Shown here: positions 28,454-37,000 of the stretch, in pieces
How the letters are laid out: each line of letters begins with the position of its first letter
Numbering within the stretch: the first letter of the stretch is position 1
Origin: Burkholderia sp. IMCC1007
Lineage (GTDB): Bacteria > Pseudomonadota > Gammaproteobacteria > Burkholderiales > Burkholderiaceae
Length of the DNA stretch: 64,000 nucleotides
Assembly (NCBI RefSeq): GCF_027257875.1
Contig: NZ_JAPVQY010000010.1
Location: 62,001 to 126,000, forward strand
Direction of reading: 5' to 3'
The notes under the pieces: model-generated
The model's input: the letters and a program-made list of their open reading frames with translations, nothing else
Told to the model about the DNA's origin: nothing
Databases searched by the model: none
Made by a program: the position numbers and the translations under genes

Positions 28454-29965
28454 ATGAACCTCGTCGCCGCCCTCGATCGCGCCGCCCGCGCGACGCCCGA
28501 CAAGCCGTTCCTGATCCACGACGACACGACGATCACGTACGCTGCCGCCCGCGAGCGCTCGCATCGCGCGGCGGCCGTGCTGAGCGCGCTCGGCGTCGCG
28601 GCCGGTGACCGCGTCGCCGCGATGTGCCTGAACACGCCCGCGTTCGTCGACCTGATGTTCGGTGCGTGGCGGCTCGGCGCCGCGTTCGTGCCGGTCAACC
28701 ACAAGCTGCAGGCGCCGGAAGTCGACTACGTGCTCGAGCACAGCCGCAGCAAGGTGATCCTGTTCGACGCGGCGCTCGCGCCGGTACTCGCCCGTGTGAT
28801 CCATCCGGCGCGGCGGCTCGTCACGGAAGGCGACGCCGATGGCGTGCCTAACTTCGACGCGATGCGCGCGACGATGGATGGCATCGCGGGCATCGAGCCC
28901 GCCGACGGCGACGTCGCGCAGATCCTCTACACGTCCGGCACGACCGGCCGCCCGAAAGGCTGCGTGCACAGCCACCGCACGGTGACGTTCGCGGCGATGT
29001 CGGCCGCGCTCGCGATCGGTATCGGCCGCAACGAGCGCACGCTGATGGCGATGCCGATCTGGCATTCGTCACCGCTGAACAACTGGTTCGGCGGCACGCT
29101 GTACGCGGGCGGCACCGTGGTGCTGCTGCGCGAATACCATCCGCTGCGCTTCCTGGAGGCGATCGAACGTGAACGCGTGACGCTGTATTTCGGCGCGCCG
29201 GTGTCGTACACGCTGCCGCTCGACACGCTCGAGCGCTTCGCGGCGTTCGACCTGTCGAGCGTGCGCGCATGGCTGTACGGCGGCGGCCCGATCGGTGCGG
29301 AGCAGGCCGAGCGGCTCGCACGCGCGTATCGCAGCAGCGCGTTCTTCCAGGTCTACGGGATGACGGAAACGGGCCCGGCCGGCACCACGTTGTATCCCGA
29401 CGAGCAGATCGCGAAGGCCGGGTCGATCGGCCGCCACGGCGGCCCGGGCGTCGACCTGCGGGTCGTGCGGAGCAACGGCACGGACGCGCTGCCGGGCGAC
29501 ACCGGCGAAATCTGGCTGAAGGCCGACAGCATGATGCTCGGCTATCTCGACGATGCGGCCGCAACCCGCGCCGCATTCGCGCCGGACGGCTGGTATCGCA
29601 CCGGCGACATCGCACGCATCGATCAGGATGGCTATCTGTTCATCGTCGATCGGATCAAGGACATGATCGTGACGGGCGGCGAGAACGTTTATTCGAAGGA
29701 AGTGGAGGACGTGCTTGCCGCGCATCCGGCGATCGCGGAAGCGGCGGTCGTGGGTGTCGCGCATCCGGACTGGGGCGAAACGGTCGTCGCGCACGTCGTG
29801 ATGCGCGCCGGGGCCGCGCACGACGCGGACGCGCTGCGCGCGTTCTGCGGCGAGCGGCTCGCCGCGTACAAGATCCCGCGCGAATTCGTGTTCGCGGAAA
29901 CGCTGCCGCGCACACCGACGGGCAAGCTGCAGAAATTCCTGCTGCGCACGCGGCGCAGGGACTAA
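28454..29965 (+). CDS. Acyl-CoA synthetase (AMP-forming)
   Basis: A 503-residue ANL-family ligase making acyl-CoA from a carboxylic acid, ATP and CoA. The P-loop-like motif is ILYTSGTTGRPKGCVHSH; FQVYGMTETGP is the adenine loop; YRTGDIARIDQDGYLFIVDRIKDMI precedes the hinge; the catalytic lysine lies in TPTGKLQKF near the end. AGGAGG precedes the ATG. It is the second gene after the AidB-like dehydrogenase and probably supplies its acyl-CoA substrate. Confidence 0.9.
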   Translation: MNLVAALDRAARATPDKPFLIHDDTTITYAAARERSHRAAAVLSALGVAAGDRVAAMCLNTPAFVDLMFGAWRLGAAFVPVNHKLQAPEVDYVLEHSRSKVILFDAALAPVLARVIHPARRLVTEGDADGVPNFDAMRATMDGIAGIEPADGDVAQILYTSGTTGRPKGCVHSHRTVTFAAMSAALAIGIGRNERTLMAMPIWHSSPLNNWFGGTLYAGGTVVLLREYHPLRFLEAIERERVTLYFGAPVSYTLPLDTLERFAAFDLSSVRAWLYGGGPIGAEQAERLARAYRSSAFFQVYGMTETGPAGTTLYPDEQIAKAGSIGRHGGPGVDLRVVRSNGTDALPGDTGEIWLKADSMMLGYLDDAAATRAAFAPDGWYRTGDIARIDQDGYLFIVDRIKDMIVTGGENVYSKEVEDVLAAHPAIAEAAVVGVAHPDWGETVVAHVVMRAGAAHDADALRAFCGERLAAYKIPREFVFAETLPRTPTGKLQKFLLRTRRRD

Positions 29966-30287
29966 GTATCCACGATTGCGCCAGCGCACTTACAACTCAC
30001 GCACTCGTGTTCCCCTTGCGAACCCTAAAAGCGGGATAGGCACCATTCCTTATCCACGCGTCCCTCGGGTTCCTAAATAACGGGAGAATGCGTAACGCCC
30101 TGCAGGGAAGCGCACGGCCGCGTCACCCGACCAACGCACTCTCGCATCCGCGGCCGATGCACTAGGTGGAATTGAACATGTAATACGAGTTACCGGCACC
30201 GAATCATATTCGTCCGATTGATCGACGTTTCTTATCTGGAATAGCTTCTCTAGGCAGTCATTCCATTTACCGAGACAGGGAAGCCGG
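29966..30287. other. 322-bp region upstream of the PAAR island
   Basis: Composition shifts towards AT from about 30160 onward. It contains a DnaA-box-like TTATCCACG (30049-30057). No insertion sequence, tRNA or direct repeat marking an integration end was seen, and no strong promoter pair was recognised. No gene is visible. Confidence 0.4.
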
Positions 30288-30947
30288 ATGAAAAACGAAC
30301 ACAAAGCACCGACCCATCTTTTCGCCACCGTTGGTGCACTCACGGAACGCGGCGGACGCATCACCACAGCAACCAGTGGCCTCACGCTGGCTGGGCTAGA
30401 GGTGGCCTGCGTCGGGGACGTAGTGACCTACGACGACGGCAGCGAGGCCGTGATTATTGATGGCGCGGGAAACAGCCACAGCGGGGGCAAATCGTTCGCG
30501 CTGGTCGGCAGCCGATTGAGCAACGGTGATCGTATTACCGAAACGCTGCGCAGCTCATTGGGGATTCACGTGTGCGAGGGGCAAAGCGTTGCAGGGCTGT
30601 TCGATCCGACCTATGTGGCGCCGCCCGCTCCGCCCGCCTACAGACTAGCGGTTCGTGGTGCGACGACAGCGCGCGGCGGCGCATTGCGCGAGCCGTCCAG
30701 CACATGGGACGTGGCGCCGCACTTGGGCAAAGCTGCGACAGTGGGCGACCTCATCCACTATCCGGACGGTTCAACCGCGCGCGTTATAAGCGGTCTGGGT
30801 TTGGCCGACGCGTCCGACTTCGCACCGCTCGCGTTCGTTGGCAGTGAACTCGATAACGGAGACACGATCACGGACAGTCCGGAGCGACACGGCATAGCGT
30901 CGTCCGCCATATTTCGCGTTGTCGCGCACTCGCCCATGTCCCGCTGA
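30288..30947 (+). CDS. Protein with two PAAR repeats
   Basis: A 219-residue protein built of two copies of the same ~75-residue unit. Copy one (about residues 15-85) runs from GALTERGGRITTATSG through CVGDVVTYDDGSEAVI to ALVGSRLSNGDRI; copy two (about 122-205) runs from GATTARGGALREPSS through TVGDLIHYPDGSTARVI to AFVGSELDNGDTI. PAAR domains form the sharp tip of the type VI secretion spike and sit on VgrG. A tandem pair in one chain, with nothing else attached, is less usual. The next gene starts 10 bp after it. Confidence 0.82.
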   Translation: MKNEHKAPTHLFATVGALTERGGRITTATSGLTLAGLEVACVGDVVTYDDGSEAVIIDGAGNSHSGGKSFALVGSRLSNGDRITETLRSSLGIHVCEGQSVAGLFDPTYVAPPAPPAYRLAVRGATTARGGALREPSSTWDVAPHLGKAATVGDLIHYPDGSTARVISGLGLADASDFAPLAFVGSELDNGDTITDSPERHGIASSAIFRVVAHSPMSR

Positions 30948-30957
30948 GGCGGCTCCG

Positions 30958-31503
30958 ATGATCCGCTACTTTCTTGCCGAAGGCGACCGCGCCGGGGATG
31001 CCGTGATTATCGAAGGCCTCGACACCGTAACCTGTTCCGATCCGCCACCCAGCGTCCCTATCGCCACGGTCGGCATGAAGACCTACTGTTCGGCCTGCAA
31101 GCGTGAAGGATACATCGCACCGCAAGGACCGCGCTGGCCTGGTACCGGCCCGAACGGGAAACAATGGGCGTTGAGCGGGGATATCAATGTCTGCGGATGC
31201 AATCCACCGCCGATCTTCTACGCTGAACGCGGCATGCGGATGATTTTCACTGCGGAAGAGACTGCGACGCTGAATGCGCGCAAACCTGATGCAGCCGACA
31301 GGCAGTTTGCTCGATCGGCTGCCGTACACGACGAGCAATTCACGTTGCTCGATGACACCCGCCGCCCGCTCGCGAACATCGGCTATCGAATCGTTGCCGA
31401 CACCGGGCAGATCTTCGCAGGCACCACCGATACGGCGGGTCAGACACGTCGAATCGTTACCGATGCCTCGGCAACCCTGAAAATCTATACGACGGAACAT
31501 TAA
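30958..31503 (+). CDS. PAAR protein with C-terminal transthyretin-like extension
   Basis: A 181-residue protein. Residues ~1-110 form a PAAR domain with cysteines (MKTYCSACKREGYI, NVCGCNPPP). Residues ~125-181 form a small beta domain (DEQFTLLDDTRRPLANIGYRIVADTG ... GTTDTAGQTRRIVT) of the transthyretin-like type found at the ends of VgrG and PAAR proteins, where it binds the effector (shown for the EAEC VgrG1-Tle1 pair). ATG 30958 is chosen because it follows the upstream stop; a start at 30919 would overlap that gene. The metallopeptidase gene follows after 4 bp. Confidence 0.78.
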   Translation: MIRYFLAEGDRAGDAVIIEGLDTVTCSDPPPSVPIATVGMKTYCSACKREGYIAPQGPRWPGTGPNGKQWALSGDINVCGCNPPPIFYAERGMRMIFTAEETATLNARKPDAADRQFARSAAVHDEQFTLLDDTRRPLANIGYRIVADTGQIFAGTTDTAGQTRRIVTDASATLKIYTTEH

Positions 31504-31507
31504 AATA

Positions 31508-32176
31508 ATGAACAATTTCGATGTAAATGATGATGAAGAATGGTTCCTCGTACACTCGGGTGCAGTCACCAACACCAATCCCGGATCGATGGTGGAAATA
31601 ACGATCAATACCGACAAAATATGTCAGAACATGACAAACAAGGAATTCCGAGAAATGGTATTGAGCAAGTGTGATCGTGCCGCTGCTCTCGTGGATCAAA
31701 GAATCAAGGATTTGCAGCGCTGGTCCGACGTTGATAGAGCACGCGTACTACAGTGGTTCGGCAAAACAGACGAAAGCACCCGCACGACACTATTGACAGG
31801 GCTGACTGCAATTTCCCGAGTACTAAAAACACTCACAGGATATAATTTTACGCGCTGGGACAGCGCGCGCTTCAAGCACATTGGGTGCGTTCCAAATCCG
31901 AATAAATCTGGAGTCGCAGCATCAGTGTGCTCGCCGGATACCGCGACCCACACAATCGCAATACATTCTGATTTTTGTACAATGCGCGATTTCTCGTGGG
32001 AAAAGGATTCCATGGTTTCCACTCTGATTCATGAGGTGAGTCACTTTGACGACACAATGGGAACCAGGGACCATCGATACTTTATGGAGGAATGCTTGAC
32101 GCTGGGAGCGGAAAACTCGAATCAAGCAATCAACAATGCTGACAGTATTGCAGGATACGTAATTTACAATGTTTAA
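31508..32176 (+). CDS. M35-like zinc metallopeptidase, candidate type VI effector
   Basis: A 222-residue protein with no signal peptide. The C-terminal half carries the aspzincin (M35, deuterolysin-like) signature: HEVSH at 175-179 as the zinc-binding and catalytic HExxH, GTRDHRY at 185-191 whose D188 would be the third ligand, and NADS at 210-213. The N-terminal ~55 residues are acidic and could be the part that docks on the upstream PAAR protein. Low GC and codon use differ from the neighbours, suggesting transfer. I infer an antibacterial or anti-host effector loaded on the spike; the substrate is unknown. Confidence 0.72.
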   Translation: MNNFDVNDDEEWFLVHSGAVTNTNPGSMVEITINTDKICQNMTNKEFREMVLSKCDRAAALVDQRIKDLQRWSDVDRARVLQWFGKTDESTRTTLLTGLTAISRVLKTLTGYNFTRWDSARFKHIGCVPNPNKSGVAASVCSPDTATHTIAIHSDFCTMRDFSWEKDSMVSTLIHEVSHFDDTMGTRDHRYFMEECLTLGAENSNQAINNADSIAGYVIYNV

Positions 32177-32579
32177 GTTTATTCTGACCCTAACCCTTCT
32201 CGCCTCCAATCCGACATTTGCATGCATCGCCAGCGAGAACGTCGATATCTACTTCTCGAGAGATAGCTCGCACATATCGAATTCCGAGATTGTCCGCATT
32301 GCAAAATGGACAACCGATCAAAAAATCAATTACGCACAGCACTTCACCAAAGAAACAACACTGATTAGTGGCCATGCCGAGGAAGGTGAACAGAGCGCAC
32401 TTGCCCTTGCGCAATCAAGAATGCAAACCGCGCATGCGCTGCTGGAGCAACTAGGCTTTTTACGCGGGACCATCAAGACGAGCGCCCGCATTTATTCGCA
32501 TGGCGACGTCGACAATGGGCGGCGCGTGGAAATTTCCTTCCTGCCCGATTGCCCTAACAAGTGCTGCGATGGCAAATAA
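32169..32579 (+). CDS. Exported OmpA-like protein, candidate immunity protein
   Basis: A 136-residue protein with a short signal peptide (ILTLTLLASNPTFA followed by Cys). The mature part resembles an OmpA C-terminal peptidoglycan-binding-like domain: VDIYFSRDSSHISNSEI, LISGHAEEGEQSALALAQSRMQTAHALLEQLG, and NGRRVEISFLPDCP. The A at -1 and C at +1 give a weak lipobox, so it is periplasmic or lipid-anchored. Its start overlaps the stop of the metallopeptidase by 8 bp, the tight coupling usual for toxin-immunity pairs. Function as immunity is inferred. Confidence 0.68.
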   Translation: MFKFILTLTLLASNPTFACIASENVDIYFSRDSSHISNSEIVRIAKWTTDQKINYAQHFTKETTLISGHAEEGEQSALALAQSRMQTAHALLEQLGFLRGTIKTSARIYSHGDVDNGRRVEISFLPDCPNKCCDGK

Positions 32580-32690
32580 CGTCATACTGCCGCCAGTCAC
32601 GACAATATGGCCTTGACGTACATATGTGGCAGGCCTGCTCCACCATCGCCGGCAAAGTCCATATGGCCTGCCAGCCGTGTACCACCAAAC

Positions 32691-32726
32691 AAAAAGCCAC
32701 CGAACCCGGCGGCCCGATGGCTTTTT
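32691..32726. terminator. Bidirectional intrinsic terminator
   Basis: AAAAAGCCA (32691-32699) and TGGCTTTTT (32718-32726) are perfect inverted arms with a GC-rich centre. A/T runs on both sides allow termination of the PAAR island transcript (+) and of the binding-protein gene ending at 32780 (-). Confidence 0.75.
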
Positions 32727-32779
32727 CGCATGCCGCGCGCGGCGGCGCCGTTCGACGCCGCCTGCGACTCACGTACTGC

Positions 32780-33919
32780 TTACTTCCCGCCGATGCTCTT
32801 CAGCGGCTTCCACTCGCCCTTCTCGACCTTGTACATCGTGATGCCGCCGTTCTTCAGGTCGCCCTTCGCGTCGTACGCGACGTGCGTCGACGTGACGCCG
32901 GCCATGTCGGTCTTCGCGAGCACCGGCAGGTACTTCGCCGGATCGGTCGAATCGGCCTTCTTCATCGCGTTGAGCATCGCCATCGCGCCGTCGTACGCGT
33001 ACGGCGAGTAGGTCTGCACGTCTTCGCCGAAGCGCTTCTTGTACTTGTCGGCGTACGGCTTGCCGCCCGGCATTTCGTCGAGCGGGAGACCGGCCAGCGA
33101 CGCGATCGTGCCTTCGGCCGCGGTGCCCGCGATCTTCAGGAACGTCGGCGTCTTCACCATTTCGCCGCTCATCAGCGGTGCGGTGATGCCGAGCGTCTTC
33201 ATCTGCTTGACCATCGGCGCTGCCTGCGAATCCGCGCCGCCGTAGTAGACGAGGTCCGGCCTCGCCGACTTGATCTTGGTCAGGATTGCCTTGAAGTCGA
33301 CCGCCTTGTCGTTCGTGAATTCACGGTCGACGATCGTCGCGCCGCCGGCCTTCGCAGCCTTCTCGAACTGGTCGGCGAGACCCTGGCCGTAGGCCGTGCG
33401 GTCGTCGACGATCGCGATCTTCTTCAGGCCGAGATCCTTCGACGCGAACGTGCCCGCCACCGAGCCCTGCTGCGTGTCGGACGTCATCATGCGGAAGGTC
33501 GTCTTGTAGCCTTGCTGCGTGTATTCCGGCGCCGTCGCCATCGCGATTTCCGGAATGCCGGCGTTCGCGTAGATGCGCGACGCGGGAATCGTCGTGCCCG
33601 AGTTGAAGTGGCCGAGCATGCCCTTGATGCCGTCGTCGACCAGCTTCTGCGCAACCGTCGTGCCGGTGCGCGGATCAGCCTGGTCGTCCTGCGTCTCGAG
33701 CGCGAACTTCACCGGCTTGCCGCCGATCTTCGGGTTCGTCGCGTTGAAGTCTTCCAGCGCGAGCACGATCCCGTTCTGCATATCCTTGCCGTAGTGTGCC
33801 TGGGCACCCGTCATCGGCCCTGCGTAACCGATCTTCACGTCGTCCGCGTGAGCCGTCCCCGCCAGCGACATGACGGCGACAAACGTCGCGCCTGCCAGCT
33901 TTTTCATCGTGTGTTGCAT
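32780..33919 (-). CDS. Branched-chain amino-acid ABC transporter binding protein (LivJ-like)
   Basis: A 379-residue periplasmic binding protein. The signal peptide ends GTAHA; the mature chain begins DDVKIGYAGPMTGAQAHYGKDMQNGIVLALEDFN, the classic Leu/Ile/Val-binding protein opening. Other family segments are GMLGHFNSGTTIPASRIY and YSPYAYDGAMAMLNA. ATG 33919 follows AAGGAG. It has no transport partners next to it and could serve the liv system at 60-64 kb or a set elsewhere. Confidence 0.92.
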   Translation of the reverse strand: MQHTMKKLAGATFVAVMSLAGTAHADDVKIGYAGPMTGAQAHYGKDMQNGIVLALEDFNATNPKIGGKPVKFALETQDDQADPRTGTTVAQKLVDDGIKGMLGHFNSGTTIPASRIYANAGIPEIAMATAPEYTQQGYKTTFRMMTSDTQQGSVAGTFASKDLGLKKIAIVDDRTAYGQGLADQFEKAAKAGGATIVDREFTNDKAVDFKAILTKIKSARPDLVYYGGADSQAAPMVKQMKTLGITAPLMSGEMVKTPTFLKIAGTAAEGTIASLAGLPLDEMPGGKPYADKYKKRFGEDVQTYSPYAYDGAMAMLNAMKKADSTDPAKYLPVLAKTDMAGVTSTHVAYDAKGDLKNGGITMYKVEKGEWKPLKSIGGK

Positions 33920-34003
33920 AGCATCTCCTTGGTACCAGGGTAAATGGAGCGGCTTCGGGATCGCCTTGCCGCTTCCTTTGGTTGATCCGAACGGCAAGGG
34001 TGA

Positions 34004-37000
34004 TCAGCCGATCGTCATCAAATTCGCATTGCCGCCCGCCGCGGCCGTGTTCACGCTCACCGAGCGCTCGGTCAGCAGCCGCTCGAGCGCGTAGTCTTCC
34101 GCATCGCCGTTCTCGAACGCGCCCGCCGACACGCCCTGCACCGACACGATCGGGCCCGGCCGCTGCGCGACGTCCTTCACGAGCTTCTGCAGTTCGTCGC
34201 TGTCGCCTTCGAACAGCACCGCGTCGAACGGCGCGTCGGCCTGCTTGCGCACGGCCGCATGGGCCTTCAGCGCAGCCGGCAGCGCAGCCACCAGCGCCTC
34301 GCCCGCCGCACCGGCGAATAGTGCGCGGTTGCCCGTCGCCAGCACCGCCGCGAACTGCGCGCGGGCGCCGCCCGGCGTCGCCGCGACACACAGCACCGTG
34401 CCGCGCGGGCCGAGTGTATACGTGTTTCGCTCGCCCGTCGGGCCGTTCAGCACCGCGGTTGCACCGGCCGGCACTTGCGCGAGATAACCGTCGCAGCGTG
34501 CGGCCAGCGCCGGCTCGCGCTGCTCGATCAGCCAGTCGCGCAGCGCGGTGAGCGCCGACGCCGGATTGCCGCGCTGCTCGCCCGCGACCGCGCCGTCCGC
34601 GATCAGCGCCTGCGCGAGCGAACGCGGCAGGCCCGACGGACGCGTCGCGAGCAGGCGCTGCAGATACAGCGCGCCGCCGGCCTTCGGGCCCGTGCCCGAC
34701 AGCCCTTCGCCGCCGAACGGCTGCACGCCGACCACCGCGCCGATCACGTTGCGGTTCACATAGATGTTGCCGACGTGCGCATTCGAGACCACGTGCGCGA
34801 TCGTCTCGTCGATCCGCGTGTGGATACCGAGTGTCAGGCCGTAACCGGTCGCGCGGATCTGCTCGAGCAGCTTGTCGAGCTGGCTGCGACGGTAGCGCAC
34901 CACGTGCAGCACGGGGCCGAACACTTCACGCTTGAGCTCGTCGATGCTGCCGATCTCGATCAGCGTCGGCGGCACGAACGTGCCGTGCGCGCAGGCTTCC
35001 GGCGCCGGCAGTTGCGTGACCGCGTGGCCCTTCTCCTTCATCGACGCGACGTGCGTGTCGATCGTCTGCTTCGCTTCGGCGTCGATCACCGGGCCGACGT
35101 CCGTCGACAGGCGGTCCGGGTTGCCGAGCGCCAGTTCGTGCATCGCGCCCTTGAGCATCGTCAGCGTGCGATCCGCGACGTCGTCCTGCAGACACAGAAC
35201 GCGCAGCGCCGAACACCGTTGACCGGCCGAGTCGAACGACGATTGCATCACGTCCGCGACGACCTGCTCCGCGAGCGCCGACGAGTCGACGATCATCGCG
35301 TTCTGGCCGCCCGTTTCGGCGATCAGCGGAATCGGCTTGCCGTCCGGGTCGAGGCGCGCGGACAGCGTCTTGTTGATCAGGCGCGCGACTTCGGTCGAAC
35401 CGGTGAACATCACCGCACGCGTGCGCGCATCGGCGACCAGCGCCGCGCCGACGGTCTCGCCCGTGCCCGGCAGCAGCTGAACCGCGCCGGCCGGCACGCC
35501 GGCCTCGCGCAGCAGGCGCACGGCCTGGGCTGCGATCAGCGGCGTCTGTTCCGCCGGCTTCGCGAGCACCGTGTTGCCGGCGGCCAGCGCCGCGGCCACC
35601 TGGCCCATGAAGATCGCGAGCGGGAAGTTCCACGGGCTGATGCAGACCACCGGGCCGAGCGGACGGTGCGTGTCGTTCGAGAACTCGTCGCGGATCTGCG
35701 CGGCGTAGTAGCGCAGGAAGTCGACCGCTTCGCGGATTTCGGCGATCGCGTTCGGCAGCGACTTGCCGGCTTCGCGCACGATCAGGCCCATCAGCGTGTG
35801 CATCTGCGCTTCGAGCAGGTCGGCCGCGCGCACCAGGCAGTCGGCGCGCGCATCGACCGGCGTCGCCTGCCAGATCGGCGCGGCGGCCACCGCGTGCGCG
35901 AGCGCCGCGCTCACGTGTTCGGACGTCGCTTCGCTGACCGTCCCGACGATGTCGCGCAGATCGGCCGGGTTGCGCACGTCGCGCGCCGGTGCGTCGGCGA
36001 GCGCATCGTCGGCAAGCATCGGCGCGGCGCGCCACGGGTGGTGCGCGCTCGCGAGCAGCGCGGACGACAGCGACGCGAGGCGGTGTTCGTTCGACAGGTC
36101 GAGGCCCATCGAGTTGGGACGCTCGTCGCCGTACAGGTGGCGCGGCAGCGGGATCTTCGCGTGCGGCGCGCCGAGCGGCACGACCTTCGACGCTTCGTCG
36201 ACCGGATCGGCGACCAGTTCCTTCACCGACACGGTTTTGTCCGCGATGCGGTTCACGAACGACGTGTTCGCGCCGTTCTCCAGCAGACGGCGCACGAGGT
36301 ACGCGAGCAGCGTTTCGTGCGTGCCGACCGGTGCGTACACGCGGCACGGACGGTTCAGCTTGTCGCGGCCCGTGACTTCCTCGTACAGCGGCTCGCCCAT
36401 CCCGTGCAGGCACTGGAATTCGTACTGGCCCGGGTAGTAGTTCTGGCCGGCCAGGTGATAGATCGCGGCGAGCGTATACGCGTTGTGCGTCGCGAACTGC
36501 GGATACACGGCGTCGGGCGCCGCGAGCAGCTTCTTCGCACACGCGAGGTACGACACGTCCGTGTAGATCTTGCGCGTGTAGACCGGATAGCCTTCGAGAC
36601 CGTCGACCTGCGCCCGCTTGATTTCGGTGTCCCAGTACGCGCCCTTCACCAGACGGATCATCAGGCGGTGACGGCTGCGGCGCGCGAGATCGATCAGGTA
36701 GTCGATCACGAACGGGCAGCGCTTCTGGTAGCCCTGCACGACGAAGCCGATGCCGTTCCAGCCTGCGAGCTCCGGATCGAAGCACAGCGCCTCGAGCAGG
36801 TCGAGCGACAGTTCGAGACGGTCGGCTTCTTCCGCGTCGATGTTCAGGCCGATGTCGTAGCGGCGCGCGAGGAGTGCCAGCGCGCGCACACGCGGCAGCA
36901 GCTCGCTCATCGTGCGGTCCTGCTGCGAGCGCGAGTAGCGCGCGTGCAGCGCCGACAGCTTGATCGAGATGCCCGGGCCTTCGTAGATGCCGCGGCCGCC

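Noticed and set aside
30288-32579. Insertion sequence or prophage origin of the PAAR island
   Set aside because: No transposase, integrase, tRNA or terminal repeat was found at either side, although the composition suggests transfer.
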